NCBI GenBank assembly: GCA_023443625.1
Contig: JAEZTQ010000106.1
Coordinates: forward strand, 1 to 27,137
Direction of reading: 5' to 3'
From: Bacillota bacterium
Lineage (GTDB): Bacteria > Bacillota_A > Clostridia > Lachnospirales > Lachnospiraceae
Length of the DNA: 27,137 nucleotides
Shown: piece after piece, positions 7,446 to 14,756 of the stretch
Layout of the letters: each line of letters begins with the position of its first letter
Numbering within the stretch: the stretch's first letter is position 1
Position numbers and translations under genes: made by a program
The notes under the pieces: model-generated
The model's database searches: none
What the model saw: the letters and a program-made list of their open reading frames with translations, nothing else
What the model was told of the DNA's origin: nothing

Positions 7446-8366
7446 CTACTTCCCTTCTTCTTCGTAATATACCCATTTAGACGATTTAAACAGTGACCAT
7501 GTTAATACCAATGATATAAAGAAAATAATCCAAGATAATGCTGAGGCATAACCGATGTTGTAACGTCCAAAAGCCACTTCATATAAATACAAAACAAATG
7601 TGGTTGTAGATTCTACCGGCCCACCGTTTGTCATAACCTTAAATAATGTGAACTCCTGAAGGGAAGCTATCATTCCGGTGATTACAAAGTAAAATATGGT
7701 AGGTGATATCATAGGTAATGTCACCTTTCTAAAGCAATGCCATGCGTTCCCTCCATCAATCCTAGCTGCCTCATAATATGTTTGAGGTACATTTTGTAGA
7801 GCAGCTAAGAATAAAATCATACCGCCTCCTACTCCCCAACAAGCCCTCATAATAACACCTGACATTGCCCAATTAGGATCACTTAACCATGCCGGCCCTG
7901 TTATTCCAAAATAAGCTAGAAAGGTATTGATAATCCCAAATTCCGGGTTCAAAATCCATACCCATAGCAATGCGACTGCAGTCGCCGGTAATACTGCCGG
8001 TAAATAGTAAATAACTCGAAAAACTAAAATCCCCTTTACTTTTTGGTTCATTATTAAGGCAATGAAGAGACCTAATGCAGTGGTAAGGGGTACCGAAATA
8101 GCTGTATATCGAAATGTATTCCATAAGGAAAACCATATTTTCTCATCCTGCAATATTTTTTTAAAATTACTTAACCCTGCCCATCGTATGGGGGTTAAGA
8201 TATCCCAATAGGTAAAACTAAGACTGAATGCAGCTATCAATGGTATGGCTGTAAAACATAAAAAACCAATTAGCCATGGTAGTATTCCAATATAGCCATT
8301 TATTGCTTCTTTTTTCATTAAAGGAGACATTGGCTTTTTAGTAGATTGGAGAGTGTTTTTTCTCAT
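7446..8366 (-). CDS. Carbohydrate ABC transporter permease, MalF/UgpA type
   Basis: The 306-residue membrane protein is the second permease subunit of the same sugar importer. After a cytoplasmic N-terminus it begins its first span at about residue 27 (GYIGILPWLIGFLCFTAIPL). The coupling-loop EAA motif is YYEAARIDGGNAWHCFRKVT, with the family-typical YEAARIDGA-like core. About six spans are visible. AAGGAGG precedes the ATG by a good distance. It starts 64 bases after the binding-protein stop, with a strong hairpin between, and ends 5 bases before the next permease, so the two permeases are almost certainly translationally linked. Confidence 0.92.
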   Translation of the reverse strand: MRKNTLQSTKKPMSPLMKKEAINGYIGILPWLIGFLCFTAIPLIAAFSLSFTYWDILTPIRWAGLSNFKKILQDEKIWFSLWNTFRYTAISVPLTTALGLFIALIMNQKVKGILVFRVIYYLPAVLPATAVALLWVWILNPEFGIINTFLAYFGITGPAWLSDPNWAMSGVIMRACWGVGGGMILFLAALQNVPQTYYEAARIDGGNAWHCFRKVTLPMISPTIFYFVITGMIASLQEFTLFKVMTNGGPVESTTTFVLYLYEVAFGRYNIGYASALSWIIFFISLVLTWSLFKSSKWVYYEEEGK

Positions 8367-8390
8367 GCTATTTAACCTCCTTTATTTTTT

Positions 8391-8422
8391 ATGATACACG
8401 GTAGGTTAGTACCGTGTATCAT
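8391..8422 (-). promoter_or_regulatory. Intercistronic hairpin between binding-protein and permease genes
   Basis: ATGATACACGGTA (8391-8403) and TACCGTGTATCAT (8410-8422) form a perfect 13-bp stem with a 6-base loop. On the minus strand it is followed by A-rich sequence, not a T-run, so full termination is unlikely. In sugar ABC operons such hairpins commonly protect the 3' end of the binding-protein message and keep that protein in excess over the permeases; that is the inferred role here. Confidence 0.75.
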
Positions 8423-8430
8423 AGGAATAA

Positions 8431-9744
8431 TTATTCGCCTTTTTGTTCCTTATAAGCTGCTATATTCTTATCCATTTCTACTGCTGCTTCATCCAATGAG
8501 GTCTTGATATCTGCTTCTGTTAATAGGATTTTCTCCCATGCACTTTCCCAAGGGGTAAGAATATCCGGTGACCATACACCAGTCCAATCCTTTGGACGTC
8601 TCCACCAAAAGGCAAGCTGTGTTTTGTTTTCAACATCAAGTTGTTGTAAGAATACTTTTTCCAGAGGATCATCCATTAATTTCAACTTATCAGCAACAGA
8701 CTTTACAGCTGGGAAAAAGTAACCGGTTTTCGCTAAAATTTCAGATCCTTCAGGACCAAAGGCAAACTTTAGGAATTTCCATGCTTCATCCGGATGCTTC
8801 GTAGCAGATGAAATTGAGAATGCGGGAGATGAACCGTATGTCCATTGCTCACCATCTGCACCAATGGGGAATGAAACTACTCCCAAATCCATTCCTGCCG
8901 CTTTAAAATCTCCAACGGCGTATCGCTCTACAGGCATCATAGCTATCTGATCTAATTGGAATATGTTGGCAGAACCTGCCCCCTCTTCTGAACCACCAAA
9001 TGCTTCTAGCTGTTGTGGTGTAGGCGCATAATTATCAACATAGATAATATCTTGCATAAACTTAAAAAATTGTATTGTTTCATCACTATTTATTACTCCA
9101 TCACCCGCTGTGCCATCTTCATTACACATATCAGCTCCAAATGACCACATTAATGGGAATAAGGACCAAATATCAGGAAACAATGTGCCATATTGTTTTT
9201 TACTAGGGTCTGTCATTAATCTCGCTGTATCTACGAATTCATCAATTGTCCATCCTTCTTCTGGATAAGCAATTCCTGCCTCATCAAATAATTTTTTGTT
9301 ATAAACAATTGCTAATGAAAAAACATCTCTGGGAAGTGCATAGTATTTATCTTCATATTTACAGAAGTAGTCAAAATAGGGTTGAAAATAAATTTCATCC
9401 GGCTTAAATCCATCTGCTTCCATATAAGGTGTCAGATCAAGAAATAATCCTGATGTTGCAGCATTTGCCAATACTTCTTCAATATAAATGTCAGGCGCTT
9501 TCTTAGCAGCCTGTGCTGCTTTCACTTTGGTCTGATAATCTTGAGGATAGGAAGATAAAACCACGTTAATATCAGGGTTTACTTTATTAAATTCAGTTAC
9601 AATTTCCTGATACCCCTCCAACATTGTTGCTGTATCAGCTACCCACCAGTTAATTGTAACTTTACCTGAATCAGCAGATGAACATCCATTCAGTACGCCA
9701 ATTAACATACAACATAATAAAATTAATGCTACGGTTTTTTTCAT
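8431..9744 (-). CDS. Sugar ABC transporter substrate-binding lipoprotein
   Basis: The 437-residue product starts with a lipoprotein signal peptide, basic MKK, then a hydrophobic stretch, then the lipobox LNGC with Cys21 as the lipidation site. It is therefore anchored outside the membrane. The mature part has the CUT1 family 1 binding-protein pattern: INWWVADTATMLEGYQEIVTEF at the start, PDIYIEEV, YALPRDVFSLAIVYNKKLF, and DEAWKFLKFAFGPEGSE near the C-terminus. It captures a carbohydrate for the two downstream permeases. The ligand cannot be read from sequence; the neighbouring GH2 enzyme suggests an oligosaccharide or glycoside. GGAGAGG precedes the ATG. It lies 21 bases after the Gfo/Idh gene. 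Confidence 0.92.
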   Translation of the reverse strand: MKKTVALILLCCMLIGVLNGCSSADSGKVTINWWVADTATMLEGYQEIVTEFNKVNPDINVVLSSYPQDYQTKVKAAQAAKKAPDIYIEEVLANAATSGLFLDLTPYMEADGFKPDEIYFQPYFDYFCKYEDKYYALPRDVFSLAIVYNKKLFDEAGIAYPEEGWTIDEFVDTARLMTDPSKKQYGTLFPDIWSLFPLMWSFGADMCNEDGTAGDGVINSDETIQFFKFMQDIIYVDNYAPTPQQLEAFGGSEEGAGSANIFQLDQIAMMPVERYAVGDFKAAGMDLGVVSFPIGADGEQWTYGSSPAFSISSATKHPDEAWKFLKFAFGPEGSEILAKTGYFFPAVKSVADKLKLMDDPLEKVFLQQLDVENKTQLAFWWRRPKDWTGVWSPDILTPWESAWEKILLTEADIKTSLDEAAVEMDKNIAAYKEQKGE

Positions 9745-9765
9745 AATGACCTCTCCTTTTTATTT

Positions 9766-10761
9766 TTATATTTTTATTGAGTTACCTTCCTTTTTGGAAG
9801 ACTCAACTACTCCAGAAACCATTTTTAATCCAATTAATCCATCTGAAATAGGTGCAAATTCCGGATTTTCTCCCTTGATAACCGAAATAAAATACTTATC
9901 CTCTTCGTAACCAGCATCTACAGAAATAGCTATTTCTTCTACTTTATTTTCTTTCGAAGTATAAATAAACTTTGCTTTATTATGATCTTTAAATTCTGCC
10001 ACCAAGTTTTGACATACTACTTTAAAGAAGCCATTCCATTGATTTGGTATTGCACAGTTTGAACCGGAAATACCCGCTAATGAACCATTTTTGAAGCGGA
10101 TTGCTGAGATACTGGTATCTTCAACTGTATATCCATCGACATCTTGATGATTAAGATTTGCCGTATATCCATTTACACTATCTGGAGTACCTAACAAATA
10201 ATAAGCCATATCATACAAATGAATTACTTGTTCAAATACCTGCCCACCACATTTATTAACATCAATCCACCAGGGAGTATGCAAGCTATTACATTCGTAA
10301 TTTGCAGTATATAGTAAAGGTCTTCCTGCCTCTCCACTATTAATTAGCTCCTTTAATTTTTTAACCGCTCCTCCGAAACGCATATGGTAACCCACCTGGG
10401 ATAATACATTATTTTCCTTTACCGCATCTGCCATTGATGTAGCACGTTCTACGCTTAATGCAATTGGCTTTTCAATGAAAATATGTATTCCTTTCTTTGC
10501 AGCTGCTTCCACTTGTCCATCATGTGCATAGGGTGGTAAACTTACATATAGAACATTAAACTCCACTTTTTCTAACATCTCATAATAATCATGGAATATC
10601 TTTACACTTAGGTTATTATCCTCGGCAAACTTTTTAGTATCATCGATGTCAACTGAGCACATTGCTACAATCTCAACATCCTCCATCTGTATCAAATGAT
10701 TTGAGTGAGCCTTTCCCATATTTCCCATTCCAAGCATGGCTACTTTTACTTTCTTATTCAT
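9766..10761 (-). CDS. Gfo/Idh/MocA family NAD(P)-dependent sugar dehydrogenase
   Basis: The 331-residue enzyme has an N-terminal Rossmann domain with the dinucleotide signature GMGNMG (11-16). It carries the family EKP motif at 97-99, whose Lys is catalytic, and the C-terminal catalytic block CGGQVFEQVIHLYD with His181. This family oxidises or reduces sugars and cyclitols, often at C3 or C1. It is the first gene of the transport operon, preceded by AAAGGGG before the ATG. Together with the MDR dehydrogenase downstream, it implies that the imported substrate passes through an oxidised (keto) intermediate. The substrate is unknown; inositol, glucoside and hexuronate derivatives are all possible. 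Confidence 0.9.
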   Translation of the reverse strand: MNKKVKVAMLGMGNMGKAHSNHLIQMEDVEIVAMCSVDIDDTKKFAEDNNLSVKIFHDYYEMLEKVEFNVLYVSLPPYAHDGQVEAAAKKGIHIFIEKPIALSVERATSMADAVKENNVLSQVGYHMRFGGAVKKLKELINSGEAGRPLLYTANYECNSLHTPWWIDVNKCGGQVFEQVIHLYDMAYYLLGTPDSVNGYTANLNHQDVDGYTVEDTSISAIRFKNGSLAGISGSNCAIPNQWNGFFKVVCQNLVAEFKDHNKAKFIYTSKENKVEEIAISVDAGYEEDKYFISVIKGENPEFAPISDGLIGLKMVSGVVESSKKEGNSIKI

Positions 10762-10809
10762 AATTGTATCCCCTTTGCAATATTGTCGATTTTACTATAA
10801 TTTTAATGA

Positions 10810-10839
10810 ATTTTAGATATTTCCTGTGCATATTGTCAG
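10810..10839 (-). promoter_or_regulatory. Candidate promoter of the sugar transport operon
   Basis: On the minus strand CTGACA (10834-10839) is followed after 18 bases by TAAAAT (10810-10815), about 50 bases before the ATG at 10761. Both boxes deviate from consensus, so an activator may be needed. Two similar segments, GACAATATTGC (10777-10787) and GACAATATGC (10828-10837), lie 51 bases apart; the second overlaps the -35 box, and they could be operator half-sites. Confidence 0.4.
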
Positions 10840-11218
10840 TATATGTCCTTATCTACCTAAAGTATATAACTTAGGTAAATGATTATTTGACACTTTTACA
10901 TATTTCATATGTTTTTACTTTCTACTTTGATTTTATATCTATAAGAATTTCGCTTGTATTTTTTGGTTACTTTTATTCCCTTTACCTCATTTTTTTAAGA
11001 TATTTTAGTAATTCTAACCACAAATTATATCATTATCTACATATACTTATTTGCTATTTTTTATTAATCTCTTAACACTTGTCATATATACAGATTTTAT
11101 TGTCATTAATCAACACCAAATAAGATTAGTTCAATTTTCTTGATTAATTCTACAAACTTACGAATGTCATAAGTTGTATTGAAATAATTCAATTTTGTAC
11201 TTTTATTTTTTGGTATAA
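10840..11218. other. AT-rich intergenic stretch without a supported gene
   Basis: This stretch is extremely AT-rich and has no reading frame with a credible ribosome binding site on either strand. It separates the start of the transport operon from the terminator of the AraC gene. Upstream control sites for the operon may lie within it, but none is convincing. Confidence 0.5.
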
Positions 11219-11283
11219 AAATAGGAGCTGATGCCCTAACTAATCCGTTAACTAATTAGCTAGCTTTGCAACAGCTCCTATTT
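11219..11283 (-). terminator. Terminator of the melA-araC unit
   Basis: On the minus strand AAATAGGAGCTG pairs with CAGCTCCTATTT (11272-11283 with 11219-11230), a perfect 12-bp stem followed by TTAT. The long loop contains its own small inverted repeats (TAACTAAT/ATTAGCTA). It starts directly past the stop of the AraC gene at 11285. Confidence 0.75.
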
Positions 11284-11284
11284 A

Positions 11285-12124
11285 CTAAATAACTTCTTTG
11301 CTTGTCATTGCCTTATTACATTCTCTTTTATAATCGCTTGGTGACATTCCTGCTTTGTTTCTAAAAAAACGGGAAAAGACTGAGATGCTATCAAATTCCA
11401 TCATACTGGTCACTTCTGAAACTGATCGGTTTTGCACTGTAAGTAATAATTTCGCTCTTTGAAAAATAATTTCTCTATGAAGTGCAATTGGTGATTTTCC
11501 ATATAACTCCTTGAACCGATTGGACAAATATGTACTATTCATATTGAAATTTTCCGCCAACTCATCTAGTGATAATCCTACTGTCTTACGCTTCATTACG
11601 TAATCAACTATATCATTAAAAGGCTTCGGAATAGCCGCAATCCTTTTATTATCCGATAAATCTTCCACTGCACCAAATAGAAATGACATGATTTCTAATC
11701 CTTTTGCTTTTTTATAAATCATATTACGTAGGGATATGGATTTACGTGCTACATTTATATAATCAGAAAAAGCTGCTTCAAAAGGTGAATTATCCTTTAA
11801 TTTAAACACTAAAGGGAAACCTAACATTCTCAATACATCAATAGAGTCATATAGTTTTAAGTTAAAATGCCACCATAAGAAAATAGCCGGTTCCTCACTA
11901 GTTTTTATATGGTCGTGCTTTACTCCTGCTGGAATTATAATAACATCCTTTTCTTTTGTTATGTATTCTACTCCATCAATTCTTACTAATGCTTCACCCT
12001 GTTTTAAATAGGACATAACATAATATGGGAACTTACGATCTACACCTATCATTTCATCTCGAACACTCATATCATACTCATAAATCTCCATGGTAGATTG
12101 TTCTAGTATATCTTCAAGAATCAA
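11285..12124 (-). CDS. AraC family transcriptional regulator
   Basis: The product is a two-part AraC regulator: an N-terminal cupin-like sensor (VRIDGVEYITKEKDVIIIPAGVKHDH) and a C-terminal double helix-turn-helix (about residues 175-275). That domain contains LSLDELAENFNMNSTYLSNRFKELYG and the signature ending FFRNKAGMSPSDYKRE. It likely senses a sugar and acts on melA or the adjacent transport operon. The longest frame begins at an ATG at 12142, but that ATG has no ribosome binding site, while GGGAGGAG lies within the first codons and fits the TTG at 12124. I use TTG, giving 279 residues. It follows melA on the same strand with 124 bases between. Confidence 0.85.
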   Translation of the reverse strand: MILEDILEQSTMEIYEYDMSVRDEMIGVDRKFPYYVMSYLKQGEALVRIDGVEYITKEKDVIIIPAGVKHDHIKTSEEPAIFLWWHFNLKLYDSIDVLRMLGFPLVFKLKDNSPFEAAFSDYINVARKSISLRNMIYKKAKGLEIMSFLFGAVEDLSDNKRIAAIPKPFNDIVDYVMKRKTVGLSLDELAENFNMNSTYLSNRFKELYGKSPIALHREIIFQRAKLLLTVQNRSVSEVTSMMEFDSISVFSRFFRNKAGMSPSDYKRECNKAMTSKEVI

Positions 12125-12200
12125 GCCTACTCCTCCCTTCATAATTAATAATTGATTCTCAACCTAAATCATCTCATAGGATTGCTATTTTAGCAATTAA

Positions 12201-12259
12201 GTAATCTAAACTTATATTAGTTGTATTGTACAGTAATCTAAACTTATATTAGTTGTATT
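12201..12259. repeat. 27-bp direct duplication at the melA 3' end
   Basis: The 27 bases from 12201 to 12227 recur exactly at 12233-12259, a 32-base period. The second copy includes the last codons and stop of melA, so the first copy looks like a duplicated gene end. It was probably made by slippage or short-range recombination. Confidence 0.85.
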
Positions 12260-13571
12260 CTGGCAGCCAACCTTTATGGCCTTCAAACAAATCATCACAC
12301 ATACTAATAATATCATCCATGGATAGTTCAGCAGCAGTATGGGGATCCAACAATGCGGCCATGTAAACATCTGATTTTTTACGTGAAGCTGCTGCTTTAA
12401 TGGTAAGTAAATGTACATTAATATTGGTACGATTGATTGCCGCACATTGCTCCGGTAATTCGCCTACATAACATGGAGTAACGCCATTGCGATCCACAAG
12501 GCAAGGTACTTCTACACAAGCATTATTCGGTAAGTTTGTAATTAAACCAGTATTTAATACATTTGCATGAACACGATAGGGAATATCAGTCTCCATTGCA
12601 GCAATAATTCCGGATGCATATTCTTTGGTCTTTTTATGCTCAAGATTAACATTATTGATCACATCTTCTCTCATCTTTTCCCAATCTCTGATTTGATTGA
12701 CACAACGACGGGGATATTCATCAAGGGGAATATTATAACGTTCTATTAGTTCCGGATATTTTGATTTAATAAAATAGGGTGTATATTCTGCATTATGTTC
12801 ACTAGATTCTGTAATGTAATAGCCAAATTTCAACATCATCTCATAGCGAACTTTATCCCAGTCAGCATCATATTTCACTTTCCCATCCAAGAAATCTTTT
12901 GCCTTTTGCTTAATCTCAGGATATAAGTCATTTCCATTTTTATCAAGACATTTTAAGAGCCAGGCCTGATGATTAATACCGGCTATTTCCCAATTGCATT
13001 CATCTATTCTATCTTCCATTTCCAAAGCTTTGAATAGTTGTGGAATACATACCTGTACACTGTGACACAAACCAATTGCTTTTACCTTCGTATATGTCTG
13101 AAGGTAACCTGTCAACATTGCCATGGGATTTGAATAGTTAATAAAAAGAGCGTCAGGACAAATTTCCTCAATATCTTTAGCGAAATCTTCCAAAACAGCA
13201 ATGGTACGCAAACCTCTGAATATTCCTCCTATACCGAGGGTGTCTGCAATCGTTTGCCTTAATCCATACTTTTTTGGTATTTCAAAGTCAGTGATAGTGC
13301 ATGGGTCATATCCTCCGATTTGAACCGCATTAATAATATATTTTGCTCCTCTTAAAGCTGTCCTTCGGTCTAAATGTGCTTCAATCTTCACTTCTTTACC
13401 AAAATTATTTGCTAAGTTACATAACATACGTCTACAATCTTCCAAACGAATTGGATCAATATCATGTAGAGAAATCTCAAGATTTTCAATTGCATCGGTA
13501 AGCATACAATCCCCTAAAACTGATTTTGCAAAAATGGTACTTCCGGCACCTAAAAAAGTTATTTTTGGCAT
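12249..13571 (-). CDS. melA: Alpha-galactosidase, glycoside hydrolase family 4
   Basis: The 440-residue enzyme closely follows the Bacillus-type MelA pattern. It has the Rossmann start KITFLGAGSTIF, then LHDIDPIRLED, VQIGGYDPCTITDFEIPKKYGLRQTIADT, NYSNPM (145-150), the metal-binding GLCHSVQ with Cys169 and His170, and AGINHQAWLL with Asn200 and His201. GH4 enzymes use NAD+ and Mn2+ and cleave through a transient 3-keto sugar, here releasing galactose from alpha-galactosides such as melibiose. It is cytoplasmic. The longest frame starts at 13586, but that ATG is part of the ribosome binding site (ATGGAGGATAAAAAA before the next ATG), so I start at 13571. It is divergent from an MsmR-like regulator. 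Confidence 0.92.
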   Translation of the reverse strand: MPKITFLGAGSTIFAKSVLGDCMLTDAIENLEISLHDIDPIRLEDCRRMLCNLANNFGKEVKIEAHLDRRTALRGAKYIINAVQIGGYDPCTITDFEIPKKYGLRQTIADTLGIGGIFRGLRTIAVLEDFAKDIEEICPDALFINYSNPMAMLTGYLQTYTKVKAIGLCHSVQVCIPQLFKALEMEDRIDECNWEIAGINHQAWLLKCLDKNGNDLYPEIKQKAKDFLDGKVKYDADWDKVRYEMMLKFGYYITESSEHNAEYTPYFIKSKYPELIERYNIPLDEYPRRCVNQIRDWEKMREDVINNVNLEHKKTKEYASGIIAAMETDIPYRVHANVLNTGLITNLPNNACVEVPCLVDRNGVTPCYVGELPEQCAAINRTNINVHLLTIKAAASRKKSDVYMAALLDPHTAAELSMDDIISMCDDLFEGHKGWLPEYN

Positions 13572-13751
13572 TTTTTTATCCTCCATTTGTTTTGTTGATA
13601 GATTTAATATTACTGTATTCTTATATAAAAAAACACCATATGATGTTGTCTCTATTATCGATTATGATGTATAATAAAATTGATATTTAAGCTAATGGAC
13701 AGGCAAATTTACTTGTCTGCAATATAATATTATGTATAGGTAGGTGATAAG
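13572..13751. promoter_or_regulatory. Divergent control region between melA and the MsmR-like gene
   Basis: This 180-base spacer must carry both promoters. For the plus-strand gene a TATAAT lies at 13723-13728, with no good -35 box at the right distance. A pseudo-palindrome ACACCATATGATGT (near 13633-13646) and an imperfect GACAGGCAAAT/TTACTTGTC pair (near 13698-13717) are candidate binding sites for the AraC-type regulator. A melA promoter could not be placed with confidence. Confidence 0.4.
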
Positions 13752-14603
13752 TTGGGGGATTTTTTTGGATACTATCCAATTTCAAATATTATTCTTTCTG
13801 ATCTTTTTTTAACCCAATGTGGTTGGGAAATCTGCGAAAGCAGGCATAAATATGGCCCTGCTGTCAGAGATCATTTCTTAATTCACTACATTGCAAGGGG
13901 AAAGGGCACGTTTTTGAAAGATGGTAAAGTCCATCATTTAAAAGAGGGTGACGGATTTGTTATATTTCCTTCTGAAACCACTACATATGTTGCTGACTGT
14001 GAACAACCTTGGGAATACTATTGGGTTGGTTTTTCGGGAACTGCTGCTTCAAAATTATTAGCAGGAGCTTCTCTATCAGCAAAATCACCCATTTTTCATC
14101 TATCCTTACCTTTAGAACAGGTGACTGGATGTATCAAGGATATTTATACAAATGCCTCATTTTCAAATGGAGGAGAAATACGAGCATTAGGCTTGCTATT
14201 AGTTTTTTTGTCTATGGTAACCGATTCCTCGTGTCAATCTAATAAGGAAAAACATTTTTCATCCATTCAAAGTGATTATGTAGCCAAAGCAATTTCCTTC
14301 ATACAGGAAAATCATTCACATAATATCTCAATACAAGAATTATCGGATTTTGTAGGAATTGATCGTTCTTATCTTTATCGGATTTTTAAAAATATTCTTG
14401 GTGTTAGCCCCCAAGATTTTTTGATTGAATTTCGCATTCAAAGAGCCTGCCAGCTCTTATTGGAAACTAATATGGATATATCAAGTATTGCAAACTACGT
14501 AGGTTTTTCTACACCTACCCATATGTCTGTTGCATTTAATCGAATTAATAATATATCTCCCAGTAAATACAGAAAGCAATTTAAGAAAATACTTGATGTG
14601 TAA
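13752..14603 (+). CDS. AraC family regulator, MsmR/RafR-like
   Basis: The 283-residue protein has an N-terminal cupin sensor domain (GPAVRDHFLIHYIARGKGTF ... HHLKEGDGFVIFPSE, with WEYYWVGFSG). Its C-terminal double helix-turn-helix contains SIQELSDFVGIDRSYLYRIFKNILGVSPQDFL and ends with YVGFSTPTHMSVAFNRINNISPSKYRK. The YYWVGFSG block is typical of MsmR/RafR regulators that activate alpha-galactoside genes, and the divergent melA supports that role. The start is TTG, with AGGTGATAAG just before it; no ATG fits better. It is distinct from the other AraC regulator at 11285, so two regulators serve this region. Confidence 0.88.
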   Translation: MGDFFGYYPISNIILSDLFLTQCGWEICESRHKYGPAVRDHFLIHYIARGKGTFLKDGKVHHLKEGDGFVIFPSETTTYVADCEQPWEYYWVGFSGTAASKLLAGASLSAKSPIFHLSLPLEQVTGCIKDIYTNASFSNGGEIRALGLLLVFLSMVTDSSCQSNKEKHFSSIQSDYVAKAISFIQENHSHNISIQELSDFVGIDRSYLYRIFKNILGVSPQDFLIEFRIQRACQLLLETNMDISSIANYVGFSTPTHMSVAFNRINNISPSKYRKQFKKILDV

Positions 14604-14681
14604 ACCCTACTGCTCTGACAAATTTAATATAATTTATCGGTTCATAGTGTCATATATTATAACAAGTTCAATGAGGGGCTG

Positions 14682-14728
14682 TTGTGAAAACAAGACTTTT
14701 CACAAAGTGAATTGTTAAAGACAATTCA
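14682..14728 (+). promoter_or_regulatory. Tandem hairpins in the leader of the propeller-protein gene
   Basis: TTGTGAAAA (14682-14690) pairs perfectly with TTTTCACAA (14697-14705). TGAATTGT (14708-14715) pairs with ACAATTCA (14721-14728), followed by TTTTGCTTT. An alternative TTCAC/GTGAA stem (14699-14703 with 14707-14711) overlaps both. The second hairpin may terminate the regulator transcript or work as an attenuator ahead of the ribosome binding site at 14746. Confidence 0.5.
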
Positions 14729-14756
14729 TTTTGCTTTGGCAGACTGGAGAATAACT

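Noticed and set aside
10887..11075. A 62-codon hydrophobic reading frame on the plus strand
   Set aside because: It has no ribosome binding site and its Phe/Tyr/Leu/Ile-rich composition is what any frame in this very AT-rich spacer would give.
12201..12259. The 27-bp duplication as an attachment site of an integrated element
   Set aside because: The copies are only 32 bases apart, with no integrase or tRNA gene nearby, so nothing could be integrated between them.
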